DNA of 64,000 nt from Tetracentron sinense. Its lineage: Eukaryota > Streptophyta > Magnoliopsida > Trochodendrales > Trochodendraceae. A program made the position numbers and the translations under genes. This document shows positions 25,001 through 37,140 of this stretch, in pieces (position 1 is the first letter of the stretch; each line of letters begins with the position of its first letter). The stretch is from assembly GCA_015143295.1 (NCBI GenBank), contig CM026554.1, positions 52,946,627-53,010,626 on the forward strand. The letters run 5' to 3'. The notes under the pieces are model-generated. The model ran no database searches. It was not told where the DNA came from and was given only the letters and a program-made list of their open reading frames with translations.

Positions 25001-28000
25001 TGTGGTTTAGAAACTTCCTCTTCATCTTTGAGTTCCCCCTTTGCTAAGATTACATAAAGAAAATTATATTAGGGTTGAGAAAAAAAAAAAAAAATTTCAA
25101 TTCAATTTTCCATTTGAAATTAAAATAAGGATTGCTCAATTACACATGTTTTTTTTTATCAACAATGAAACTATATTAAATATCAAAAGTAAGTTACAAG
25201 AGAGGTTTACTGCTTGATGACCGCTAGCTAAAAGGAAAGGAAAATATAAAATCAAAATACTGAAAACAATAAAGGATTCATCTCCCATGTTCGAAAGGGC
25301 TAGGCACCCGAGACTCACACAAAGTTAGATGTTTATTTCAAAAATAAATAAAAGTTACACATATATAATACAACTTTTTTACTTTAACATAGTTTGAGTA
25401 GGATTTCTACGAATGTCTCTCTCTCTCTCCATTTCTCCAAATTATGCTCTTTCTTTTTATAATGTCACTATAGTCATATACATGCTTTATTTCTAATTTT
25501 TAATCTTTATTCTCATAAAAATATGAATATCTAATACTTTTATAATTTTAATAAATTAAGTAATTAGTCGCCCAAGCAATGCCTAAGCAAAGCATTATCT
25601 ATGGAATGGGCGCTTCGACTACACTGGTAACCAGTAAACTAAGACTTTTTCAAGAGCTCAATAAAAACAAGTCCTTGCTTTCTTTTTCTTTTTTGCTACC
25701 TCGAAAAACTGTGTTATACATTGTATTATCAAAACATCAAACATAGCTCATTTTACTAAGAAATGTGTGCTAATCAATGCTCCCATATATAGTAGCAAAG
25801 ACTTCTTGCAATGCACGGGATGAAAGAAAAGGCAAGGGGAAATAAATAAAAGTTACTCATTTCGCTTCTCGTTAACTATGCCTATTTCTTAAATTGAAAA
25901 GCAGTTCTCATATAATTTACACAGCGAATCCCATGCACTGATGCGATGCACAGGATGAAGGAAAAATCAAATGAGAAGAAAATCGATTGTAAAAAATTAT
26001 ATAGGATGTTGTTTGGAAAATATGCCTACATAGTTAATCCATTTATAGTAAGCTTCATATAAGTGATTTCTCAAATAAGAGGTATTGATGATTGTATAGC
26101 CACCTATGCCTCAAACCCATATGTGGTAAATATCATAAACAATCCCCTCCCTACTAACAACACAATTAAAACAATAGAGATATCAATTATATTAAAGCTC
26201 AACATAATTGGGATACATTATTTAGACAATTTTCTAAACCACAACATGTATAATCTTGTAAATATCTTTCTTCTCCCAATCTTTATCTTTTATCCCATGC
26301 ATTGCACAAGGTTTTCGCTCTCTCTAGTTGTGTTTGTCATGTATATATACTAGTGGGTGGCACGTGCGATGCATGTGAGAGAGAGACAAAGAGAGAGAGG
26401 AGAAGGGGAGAGAGACTGGGAAGAGGGATCCTAGTGAGGGCATTTTGAAAAAATATATATATTTTTTGGGTAAACAACCTTCGGAAATTTTTAGATTAAA
26501 AAAAATTGTGAGGGACACAGTAGTATAGAAAAGAACATTTTGAGACTCAAAAAGCCCTACTTTTTTCTCTTGAAAAATAGTTACCACGTAGAGAGGGTGT
26601 GCCTATTCGTTGAGAGAGACCAAGGAGGGAGCATGAGAGACGAAAAGAATAAAGATTTGAGGGAATCGTGGAGATATAAAAGGATTACTGTTAGTTGTAG
26701 TTGATATTACTTCAATACCTCTACTAACTTTTTTCATGTAAAATAAGATAACATAATATCTTAATTTTTTTTATATGGAGTTATGGATAAAATAGGAAAA
26801 ATATAAAATATTCACCTTACTAACTACGTTCATAGTAAGATACCATAAAATTGGGACATATTAGGAATATTAGGAAAAAATCAACCAACTTTTTAACCCC
26901 GCTTTTCTCATTATAATAGTAGATATATATATATATATAGGGAAGGATACTAATGAGTCATGCTCATTAAAGTTTTTAATGATTGGTCCTTCTAGAAGGA
27001 TGGCATGTGGCAATCTTTTTCTAATCCAACGGTTGGATGTTGCATTGAGATACACGTGTCAAAAAATCAGTTTGATCAATCGTATTTAGACCATTTGATT
27101 AGACCCTAGTTTATCACCATTAACCCCCTAGGGTTCACTAGACCCCATCTAGGTTATAGAAATAACTAATATTCTCATATTTAATCGGATGGTTTATAAA
27201 GGTCTAATCGAGCTGATTTTTTGCAACCTCCTTGGTAGACCCATCTTGACATTGATGAATTTTAGAGCAACTTGCCACGTGTCACGTTATTAGGGACCGC
27301 TTGGTAAAGGCTTTAATAAGCATGGCTCATTAGAATTGTGGGGGAAATTCTTCGGGATCGTCCACGCGTTGTTAGCTCAGGTTGACTGGAAGAAGGATGC
27401 AAGTATGCTCCTAACTCGCCTTTGTTGATGCCTCCTGACAAAGTCCTCCGACGATCAAGTCAGTATACGTTGAAGATGAAATGCAAAGAACAAACTTTTA
27501 ATGAGAGAATGTCTAAGGCATAGACTTTTCATGCATGATCTTCTCATTGATCAAGGCTTCGAATAGTCGAGGTTCAGTCATCTTTCCCCCCCTTTGTGAT
27601 ATCTTCATCCTCTTCCAACCAACCAACCCTTTCTTCATGAGAGATCTGGAGTATTTATAGGCTTGAGTCTGGATGTCTTTCCATGTTCATCAATGCTCAT
27701 GCATGATCTTATCACTTGCTTTGTGATCATTACCAAATATGTCAGACGAATCTTCCTTCATACATGCCGCACATGTAAGCCTACTTTCTTTGACACGTGC
27801 CACACATGTGAGCCTACTTTCTTCAGGTCGGTTCTGGACTGTTTACAGGGTGAGATGATCATCATTAACTCCTATTTGTCAGAGTATAGAGATCGCCTCC
27901 TGATTACTTTGTCCTGAAAGTCGGTTCCGTCCTCTACGTTAGTATCGTCCTTCGTGTTGATACCGTCTTCTACACTGATATCGTCCTTTGACCACGAATA

Positions 28001-31000
28001 CAGATATCATGCCTTGACTACGAGCCACGACATCATCCTGATGACGACGAATTCGGATACCGTCCTGATGACGACGATCTGAGGCATCGTCCTGATGACG
28101 ATGAATTCTGACACCGTCCTCCAGCGCATGAATATTATACTCGCCCTTGCCACACTTGCTTATTTTACCAATTATATCCATTATAATTTGCCCATTTGCG
28201 ATGCTTCGAACGTCCGTTTGGAGTATCGTAAATTAAAGATTGGAGTTTAGAGAATACATGTTAATCCGCAAAAGACGAAACGTTGCATGCACTTATGAGC
28301 ATAGGAACTGCCATGACAGCTGTACACAATTGCTTCATACGCCTGACGAACAGTCGTGTCTCATTTAATGTTGGCAGGTCATCGTCATGACTGATCGCGG
28401 GACCCGATGCATGCAAAAACTTATGACAGTTAGCCTAACATAGGAGAAGACGATCGTAACCTTGGGCTTTCGCATGTGTACGGGAAAGATGAGGGCCAAT
28501 TCCGTCCTGCCGTAATTTCCTTCTATATTCCAACTTCAATTCTATGTTTTACCATCGTGCCCTTACACATATACTCGTGTATGGTGGAGATGGAGGGTAT
28601 TCCCATCCTGGCATTTGTTGATCTTTATATAAATAAGACAAGACAGTCTTCATTTCTTCACTTCAATCTTCATTTGCACTAACACTTTGTCGACCCAAAG
28701 AACCTTCCAATGACTGTGACCAAGCATCAGTGCAACCTTGTATTCTTCAATTCTCAGACCTTTCTTCAGACTTCTGATAAGTCCTTACTCTGGTAATCTT
28801 TCTTGATCTTGGCTTTCACAAATTGGATCGTGCCTACAATTCACGTTGTCCTTAGAGATCTGGAGAAGGAGATGGCAGAGGACTGTGATGAGCAACTGAA
28901 GATTTTCCGAATTTTCCGAGCACCGATCGAGGATTCTTAGGATAGAGCTATCCGAGAGGGTTGTTCTTTCGATGTCATCATCATCTCCGAGAGGGATCAA
29001 ACTGTGGACAATCTCTCTCACAATCGAGCGTCCCCCACGACGGTTTGAGCCTTCTGCTGAGCCTAGTGCACCTCCCGTCGAGTTCGTGTCTACACCTGAA
29101 GAGCTTCTTGGGAGCATATCCTTTCGTCGACTTGTGAAGCAAACTTGATTGCCACCTTAAATTCTCGATCCTTTCTTGTTGATGTAACAGTCACATTCAG
29201 CTTGCACAGTCCTTTGTATTTTTCTTTCTCTTGTAATCACCTCGTCCATCCTTCGAATATTATATGAATATAATACATCTTTACATTTTTGACTTTGCAT
29301 ATTGTCTTTACATTAAATTTTGCACAATGTCTTTACATCGTTTTTACATTTGATAAGAGCAGAAACATGATCACGAGATAAGTATCGAAACATAAGCACG
29401 GGGGTATAAGCACGGAAGCATGATAAGAACGGAAGCATGATAAGACAATACATCGTAAATGCAATAAATCAGATGAAATTTTGTAGGCTGAACCTTAAAT
29501 TCTTTTGTTAAGAGAATACTTGGTTCAAATGACATTTCATTTGATTGTGCCCCGTGGTGAGTTCCATGTTCATATAAAAAGTCATAACAATCAATTCGAA
29601 ATATGTTTTTAGACAATTCATTGAGCTTTCATCAGACAGTGCATTGGATATTCATTTGACAATTCATTGATCGTTCATCGAGGTTTGACAATTCATTAAG
29701 CATTCATCGAGATTTAACATTTCATTGAGCATTCATCGAGGTTTTGACAATTCATTGAGCATTCATTAGACATTGTTTGTGTTAGTTCATTCGTTATATG
29801 ATTTTGACATTTCCTTTGATATTTCATCTGATAATTCATTTAGAGGACGGTAAAGGACGGAGAAGCATCTCCGTACGGGGATGCATTACTATGGCCCAAT
29901 ACAAATGACAGAATTGTACCTCTTGAGGGCGGCATGATTCAGGCCTTGTACATTCGTCAGCAGGCGTGCGTCCTCTGTACTTTTGTCGTATGGTACATTT
30001 CGATGAAGGAAATGGCATTCTGCATGGGTTCATTCATGATTTAACTTCGGGTCCGTCGTTAACTCATCAAGGGTTTGTCTTCCGTAAGGTGGGCGGTCGT
30101 TCGTCCTCTTGAGGGCAGCATGATTCAGGCCTTGTTCAGTCGTCGGTGGGCATTCGTCCTCTAGACTCGATAATACGGTATGCTCGACAAAGGAGGTGGC
30201 ATTCTACATGAGTTCATTCATGATTTAGCTCGGGTTTGTCCTCAACTCATCACGGGTTCGTCCTCTATAAGGCGAATGGTCTTCCATCCTGCTATAAATG
30301 TTTCATTTGATTAAGTCAGTATAAGGCATAAGCATTAGAGTCTAGAGATACTTATCGCGCGGCTGTTGATCGTTTAATAGAGCAAGGTCGGATGTCGGAG
30401 GTTAATACAGGTCAAGAGCATCGCGCATGATCATCATGGGACATAGCTTGAAGATATGAGGACGCGTTCATTTCAAGGACGGGGCTGTGGAGTCGTGCTC
30501 TGAGGGCGAACTTGAGAATCGTGCTCTGGGGACATATCTTTGTAAATGTGGCTTTAAAGATACAGCTCTGAGCACATAGCTCAGGAGACATGTCTTTGAG
30601 GACGTAGCTCGGAGAACGGTAGCTCGGAGGACGAGTACGAACTCGGGTACGAGTGTACTCAACAGGTGATCAATCACGTGGTCGTGCACGCGGTAGTGTG
30701 ACATTGACATATCATCAAGTAGATAATCATGAAGCATCAGGTATTGACAGTGTAGGGGTACCTTCCTTGGAGAACATCAGGTGGACAAGGCAAATTCGAG
30801 AGAGGATCAGGTGATCATGATCGATTGCTCGCTATGGAGAGCATCAAGTGATGCGGAGAACATTTAATGAAGTGGAGAGCATCAGGTAGGTGACTTTCTT
30901 CATTTATATAGTCCTTTAGGGTTGGGATGTGAACGACTCAAACCCCCCAGTCCTCCTTTTTCTAGTTTTTCTTACTTTCTCTCTTGCCTTACGCATCATC

Positions 31001-33282
31001 CATTCCTCTTATGATTCTTCGCTTATTTATAGGCTTTTGGAGTTTCTATGGCTTGTGCGGTCATGATGATGCCTCATTTTCTCTCCCCGTCTGTCTTTTC
31101 TTCGAAATGCTCGAGTTGATGCAAAGATTGATCTAACTTCATCTCAGTGAAGGCCGAGAGGTACCGAGCTTTCCGAATCGACGAGTAACGCGTCAAGATC
31201 ATCGTCATAAGACCGAACCACGGCTGCCATGCCATGGTTCAAAAAAGTGAGAGTGTGATGCCCCTTGTCACGGGCTACACTTTACATACTTCAATCATAT
31301 GAAGCTTCATGGCCTTTTCTTCCCGTGCTTACCCCTTAACACGGGTTGCACTTAACATACTTCAGTCATGCGAGAGGTTTTATCGTGGTTCTTCGAGGTG
31401 GGTGCTCCGTCTGTCCTGTCTGCGGCTTCTGCTATCGGGATTGCCATGCCCCCGGAGCTCTTGGAGGGGACGAGAAACGAAACTGATGTCACACGTCCGG
31501 CCTTAGCGAGATCTTTCTTCGAGCATTACAACACGGAGAGTTTGGTCGCTGGACTTTGCCTTGCGAATCTCGATTTTATATATATAACGTTGGGTCCTAA
31601 GGAGAATATGCGATGTCTCTCGGATCCACGGGGAGATCGAGTTGAGACATGAAAAGGTCATATTCATCAGCGTTCATCTGCCGGTTTCTTCTTAATTGAG
31701 CCAACATCGACTGTTATTGTTGTTGTAACAGCGCAAGGGCATGGTTGGCCTGTAATATATCTCCCTCAAGAGGAGATAACCGAGATGTATGCTGCAATGC
31801 CTTCCTCCCATCAAAAACTTGCTTTGACGTTGGACCATTCTCTGAGGCAGTAAGTTTAGTCATTTCCTCGTAACTCTATCTATCATGAGCAAATAACATA
31901 TATCAATGGTGGTGGAATCGTTTATGAGTTTCACATAGACGACGCCAATTTTTGTGGGGGAAATTCTTCAGGATTGTCCATGCGTTGTTAGCTCAGGTTG
32001 ACTGGAAAAATGATGCAAGTATGCTCTTAACTCACCTTTGTTGATGCGGCTGGGGGCCCCTCCTAACAAAGTCCTCTGACGATCAAGTCAGTATACGTTG
32101 AAGATAAAATGCAAAACTTTTAATGAGAGAATGTCTAAGACATGGTCTTTTCATGCATGATCTTCTCATTGATCAAGACTTCGAATAGTCGAGGTTCAGT
32201 CATTTTTTACCCCCTTTGTGATCTCTTCATCCTCTTCCAACCAACCAACCCTTTCTTCGTGAGAAATCTGGAGTATTTATAGGCTTGAGTTTGGATGTCT
32301 TTGCATGCTCATCAATGCTCATGCATGATCTTATCACTTGCTTTGTGATCACAACGCAAATATGTCAGACGAATCTTCCTTCATACATGCCGCACATGTA
32401 AGCCTACTTTCTTTGACAAGTGTGAGTCTACTTTTTTCAGGTCAGTTCTGGACTGTTTGCAGGCTGAGATGACCATCATTAACTCCTATTTGTCAGAGTA
32501 TAGAGATCGCCTCCTGATTACTTTGTCCTGAAAGTCAATTCTGTCCTCTACATTAGTCTCGTCCTTCATGTTGATATTGTCCTCTACGCTGATATCGTCT
32601 TTTGACCACGAATACTGATATCATGCCTTGACTACGAACCACAACATCGTCTTGATGACAATGATACGAGGCATCATCTTGATGACAACGAATTCTGACA
32701 TCGTCCTGATAATGACGAATTCTGACATCGTCCTCCAGCGCACGAATATTCTACTCGCCCTAGCCAAACTTGCTTATTTTACCGATTTTATCCATTACAA
32801 GAATGCTACTATATATATATATATATATATATATTGTTTCATCCCTATTTTTATCATGGAACAAGGAACATACAAACAATAAATTTCATAAAAACAAATT
32901 CACCTGATCTCAGAATCGTATCCAAAACCTTGTGAGCCTGCGCTTCTCCCAGTGGCTTCGTCTGGGTCGGCCCTGTGCAAACCCTAGCTTGAGCTTCCAA
33001 TACAGTTTGATTCGGTTTCGGGAACTTCGAACTGCGGTACGAAGTAGATATCCCTGGGTTTCGAACATCGGATTCCATGAGTCCTAGTTGATCGATTGTA
33101 GCCGAATCCAACGCGGATTTTACAGTGGAATCCCTCTTTCGTCGAAATGAACAATTGTGCTCATTTACACCGAATTGCAGAGAGATTTGGTTGAACAAAT
33201 TTGTGAAATTACTTCGGGTTATGCTGGTGAGGATTGAAGAGGTAGCTGAAAAATTAGGGCTCAGATTAACCAGTGCTTCCAT
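19096..33282 (-). CDS. Anthranilate phosphoribosyltransferase-like protein
   Basis: Ten exons join in continuous phase: 33282-32904, 25043-24561, 24431-24274, 24105-24022, 23919-23867, 21976-21895, 20875-20768, 20559-20436, 20202-20117, 19317-19096. The product is about 592 residues and matches the plant TrpD-like family (Arabidopsis At1g70570 type, about 595 residues). Exon 1 encodes a Ser/Asn/Arg-rich N terminus like a plastid transit peptide, followed by EAQAHKVLDTILRS. Exon 2 holds the helical N-terminal domain (QLGAFFAAMTIRANSFPEP). The catalytic-fold region starts near residue 288. In true TrpD enzymes this carries GTGGD and KHGNRAVSS. Here I read YGEPYDG (301-307) and LHGVEWMPPK, so the phosphoribosyl-anthranilate reaction is doubtful. 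Intron 1 is 7860 bp and full of transposons. Exon 1 to exon 2 still joins in frame (RS-AKGELKDEEE). Confidence 0.88.
21003..21297. mobile_element. hAT-like element in TrpD-like intron 6
   Basis: Ends TAGGGATGACAA and TTTCCACCCCTA match the common plant hAT terminus (TAGGGGTGNCAA type). The flanks are TTTACATG and TGAACATG, a TSD matching at 6 of 8 positions. The interior is rich in ACCC/GGGT words, with no reading frame. Confidence 0.6.
22700..23045 (-). mobile_element. LINE 3' remnant in TrpD-like intron 5
   Basis: On the minus strand a translation near 23030-22900 reads AIAWSLCKERNRKVFDD, which resembles the C-terminal WxIWKERNNRxF segment of plant LINE ORF2. In-frame stops follow. The ends are not resolved, and no poly-A tail or TSD was identified. 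Confidence 0.45.
26294..26327 (+). mobile_element. Helitron-type 3' terminus, plus strand
   Basis: A GC-containing stem like CCATGCATTGCACAAGG is followed at a short distance by CTAG-T (26324-26328), the plant Helitron 3' end pattern. Its 5' TC terminus was not found, so the element is undelimited. Related GCAATGCACGGGATGAA and GCGATGCACAGGATGAA words at about 25819 and 25943 may be remnants of other Helitron ends. Confidence 0.45.
26350..26923 (-). mobile_element. Non-autonomous Helitron in TrpD-like intron 1
   Basis: On the minus strand it starts A-TCTACTATTATAATGAG at 26923 and ends CTAG-T at 26350, so insertion was between A and T. The 3' hairpin CACGTGC/GCATGTG lies at 26361-26377. At 574 bp it encodes no Rep/helicase. 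Helitrons leave no TSD, and none is seen. Confidence 0.7.
26941..27336. mobile_element. MITE interrupted near its right end by an LTR retrotransposon
   Basis: The left arm has TAATGAGTCATGCTCATTAA. The right arm has TTAATAAGCATGGCTCATTA. The last bases of the right arm resume after the LTR element, at about 32805-32810. Both outer flanks are (TA)n tracts (26924-26939 and from 32811), consistent with insertion into a TA microsatellite. The superfamily is not assigned. Confidence 0.55.
27337..32799 (-). mobile_element. LTR retrotransposon (LARD-like) in TrpD-like intron 1
   Basis: Direct LTRs lie at 27337-28185 and 31953-32799 (about 849 and 847 bp). They begin TGTGGGGGAAATTCTTC on the plus strand; the right copy ends TTACA and the left TTATA. 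A 5-bp TSD, AGAAT, lies at 27332-27336 and 32800-32804. Orientation is minus: next to the right LTR the minus strand reads TTGGCGTCGTCTATGTG (31948-31932), like the Gypsy primer site TTGGCGCCGTCTGTGGG. The 3.77-kb interior has no recognisable pol. A degraded gag-like start (for example SPLEGDILQANHALALLQQQ then a stop) lies near 31860-31640 on the minus strand. It also has tandem ATTCATCGAG-like repeats at about 29640-29770. LTR differences are mostly CpG decay. Confidence 0.8.
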
Positions 33283-33935
33283 GGCTGCCTTGTTTGTTCT
33301 TCGTCTGCGATGCAGAACTCCAATGAGATTTTTTTTTTTTTTAAATGACGCAAATCGCAGGTGTTAACGGTGATGTTAGGGGCCTTGGGGGGCATAAGCG
33401 AAAAACAAAAAAAAAAACCAATGGCCTGGCCTACACCCTCACGCGACGCGCGTGATTTTGTCCTATTTGTAGTTTGAGTTTTGACGGGATTATTTTTCAG
33501 ACAAAAGTTTTTTTAATTTCTTGTTTACTGTTTGTTAGAAAGAAAAAAATCTCATAAATTATTTATGTTTTTGGATGGTTTAAAATTTTCAAGTAATTAT
33601 TTAATTATATATATATGTCATTCTTGTAATAAAAGTATAAGGAGTATAGTAAATTTGTTCTGGATTTAATTATCCTTCACCTTATTTTATTATATAAATA
33701 ATTATATTATAATTTAACTATAATTATCCTATTACTAATAAAAATATTATATAAAAAAATTTAATAAATCTATTTTAGTGAAAACTTCTATTAGTAGAGA
33801 CTTAGAGAGACCATTTTACTATTATGTGAGACCATAAGAAACTCACTATTAGGAATGATTTACAAGCTTTGTTTTAGAAAAACTTCTTAAAATTTATCTC
33901 TTTAGTTATCTTAACTTTTATTATTATGTGGGATC

Positions 33936-36240
33936 TGTGAGTATGGATTTTTCTACCCATTTTCACATTTGTGTTTTTTAACTAAGAGTCACCACCTATT
34001 CATTCTTAGGGATAGGTCCCAAGTGATTTGGATAAGGCAAATGATCTATTAGAGTTAGGGTAAGCGGTTCGATTAAATCCTGGGGAAGGTGTTAGGCACC
34101 CCAAGACTCTCATTTTGTAATGGTTACCTACTCCTTAAATTTAAGCCAAATTTAATCTCAATATTAATTAAAATGTCTAAATGTTTAATCAAATACTAAT
34201 CCAAGAAAGAAAGAAAGCTAGATTGGCTAGGGTCGAACCCGGGTTGGGATGCCTACGTACTCACATTGGGGTGAGATCAGACCGAGAGTAGTTCTGGCAC
34301 ATGAGCCCGTGCCAAGGCTAAGGGTGCGTGTGTGTGTGCATAAGGTGGTCAAGGGTCTAGCCTAGGGGCTAGGGTTTAGTTGACCGGGTTGGTCAAGTGT
34401 AAGGTTTAGGTCTAACCGCGGTTAGAAGGGTGTTAACCATGGTTGAATAGGCTAACCAAGATTTAGCAAGCATGTTTTTGGTCTTTTGGTATTTTGAGAT
34501 TTTATAATGTTTTTGGTATTTTGAGATTTTATCATGTTTTTTTTTTGGATTTTCATATAGGTGAGATTTTAGCAAACTTAACTAAAGTCAAATTTAATTC
34601 AAGAGAAAGGCTAAGGAAAAGTTAGGCTAAAAGATTATATTTAGGACATAAAGAGGGGTGTGCATTGTGAATAGTAAATGGTCTATTGTCAATACCTATT
34701 TTGTTGGATTGGTGTTGATAATAAATCAAATACCATTGTCTTTGATATGAGGTATTTTGGATTAAAGTCCTCTTTAAGTCCTTAGGTCCTTAAGTCATCA
34801 TTTATCCATTCAAAATATAACATGAAGAAAAAAAAAAAAATGAAAAAGTGACAAGTGAATAAAATGAAAACTCATCATCTCCTCTCTAATGTAGTCCCTT
34901 TACACCATTATGAATGATGTAATGAGATTCAACTATGAAAATTGGAGTGATGATGAGTTTCCCAAATGATTCTAGAAGAATGACTATAATCAAAATGAAA
35001 AAACAAAATAAAAAAGAGAGGTATAGCTTTAGCTTCCACTCTCTATGGGCTTACCCATATCCACACTAGTGGGTACATATGAAATAAATAAATATTTACA
35101 TGAGAGAAAAAATAAGACATCTCCTTTCTTTTGAGGTGGGGTCTCTCTACACCATTAGATTGGTATAGAGAGACCCAATTAAACTCGAGAAAAGAAGGTC
35201 TTCCCAAATTATTCTAGAAGAAGACTACAAAAAAAATATATATATATGAACTAAAGAAGAAGATAAAAAATAAAAGGAGGAGTGCCTACTCCTCCAAGAC
35301 TACTTCTCCAATGCTCCAAGAGGTGATGAGTTTTTAGAGTCCACAAAGGAAGAGAGTTAGTGAAGAACTCTAGGCTTTTAGTCCTAGAATTCTCTACACA
35401 CTCTAAACCTTGGCTTCTTCTAACTTTCTTCAAGGCTAAAAAGAAATAAAAGGGGTGAGAGGAGGAAGAGCTAGGGTTTCCACTTGGGATTTTGGAGGTG
35501 GAAGAATGGCTTGTGAGGGTCTTGTATTTATAGAGGTTTCAAGGGGTTGTGGCAATTTGGTGATAAATAGAGGGTTAGGTGAGAAGAAGGGAGGTGATTG
35601 GTTGGTCAAAATTGATGTGGTTGGTGATTGGGTAATCAAAAAGGTATGTACTTGATGAGAGGTGATTGAGTGGTCAAAAAGAGTGTAAGAGAATTAATTG
35701 TTTTGTAAGAAGTGTAAGAATGAGTTGTAAGATGTGTAAAGGAGTATGAGAGATGATTGGTTAGTCAAAAAGGTGTGTACTTTGTGAGAGATAATTGGGT
35801 GGTCAAAAAGGTGTATAAACATAAAAATGGGGCTATTTGGGGTTTGAAGAAAAAATAAAAGGTCTTTTGTAGGAAAGTGAAAAATGGACTTGGGTTAGTG
35901 GGTCTTAGATATGGGTTGAATGGATGTGGGTATGTGGACTAGATCTTATGGATCATAGGTTGTTAGTAGATGGGTCATGAGTTATGGTTATTGGACTTTA
36001 GCTATGACAATTGGGCTTGAGCTATGGTAATTAGGCTTTCACTAAAGCAATTGAGTTTTGCCTAAGACAATTGGGTAATTAGGCTTGGCTACTTGGGCTT
36101 GGGTAATGTAATTAAGTAATTGAGCTTGATTGAGTTGTTTGGGTACAAGTTTGGCCAAATGGGCTTGAGCCTTGGGTAAACCTTGGAGCATTTGAAGAAG
36201 TGGGAAGAGGAATAGGGGGTGCAAAAATAGGATGCTTACA
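33936..36240 (+). mobile_element. Solo LTR, about 2.3 kb, probably Gypsy Tat/Ogre-type
   Basis: Starts TGTGAGTATGGATTTTTC and ends TAGGATGCTTACA. A 5-bp TSD, GGATC, lies at 33931-33935 and 36241-36245. No internal coding region or second LTR is present, so it is probably the product of LTR-LTR recombination. The words AGAGTCACCACCT and GGTGTTAGGCACCCC near the 5' end recall long Ogre/Tat LTRs; that class is from memory, not a search. The interior has imperfect repeats of GATTGGGTGGTCAAAAAGG (35590-35820) and AATTGGGCTTGAGCTA (36000-36180). Confidence 0.7.
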
Positions 36241-36850
36241 GGATCCATGAGTGATCCACTATTAAGTACAACTTAAAAGTTTTGTTTTAAATAAATTCCT
36301 TCCATGGAGGGGCTGAAGGGATTGGCTACCAAGGTCATTGAGGAAGGAGATTGAACTTGTCTCCCTATATCTTAGGTAACTTCAGTTTTAATCACTAAAA
36401 TATATCCATATAAGATTATAAAATATAAAGAGATTAAAATATAATAAAAATATATTTATAACAAATTTGTTATTTATTAATAATAAATAATATGCACATA
36501 CATCTTTACTAGCTAGTATATATATGTAGATAACAATTTCTAACCCAATCTTTTAGTTTGCCTTCTTTTATATGTTCAAATTAATTTTCGACTTAAGAGT
36601 TGATCAAATTTGATTTTCTCGATCCAAAACAAAGAACTTAATATACTATAATATATTAACATAACGATACCTTAATAACGTGTCAATCCATTAACATGCT
36701 AATAACATGATGTGTTAATTTATAGTTTGAAAAATAACACCTAATCCATGTCATTGAATAAACAATTCAAAATAATATAGTAATTGAATGCAAGTTGGTA
36801 AGAACAAAAAAAAACACATTTACTGGCAAATAAAATAATTAGCTAACTAA

Positions 36851-37140
36851 GGGGGCGTTTGATAAAAATGATCTAATAAGTGCTTTCTAATTAAGCTTTA
36901 AAAATTAAGAGCTATTTATAATGATAGAATAGTCCAAAAATTGACGTTGTTCGTATAAGTAAAATAAGTTATTTTTCAAAAAGTAGCTTTAGATTGCTTA
37001 TTGAATAAGTGATAAAATCACATATTGTTAAAATATTTAGCCATCAGTCAAATATTATCAAACAGTCTATTATAAAATAAGAGTTTAATTTAGTAGAAAA
37101 AGTCAATAAGCTCTTATTTTAAGTTTTATCAAACGGCACC
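36851..37140. mobile_element. Tourist/Harbinger-like MITE
   Basis: Ends GGGGGCGTTTGATAAAA and TTTTATCAAACGGCACC are inverted repeats flanked by a 3-bp TSD, TAA (36848-36850 and 37141-37143). It is 290 bp, AT-rich, with no reading frame. TIR and TSD type fit PIF/Harbinger MITEs. Confidence 0.7.

Noticed and set aside
25820-25960. Short repeated GCAATGCACGGG/GCGATGCACAGG words as CRISPR-like repeats
   Set aside because: Only two diverged copies exist, in a plant nuclear context; they fit Helitron 3' hairpins better.
28785-29117. 110-codon minus-strand frame inside the LTR retrotransposon
   Set aside because: It has no recognised gag or pol motif; it may be a remnant but cannot be supported as a gene.
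31368-31652. 94-codon plus-strand frame inside the LTR retrotransposon
   Set aside because: It lies in the non-coding interior, opposite to the element's orientation, with no recognisable domain; kept as part of the element.
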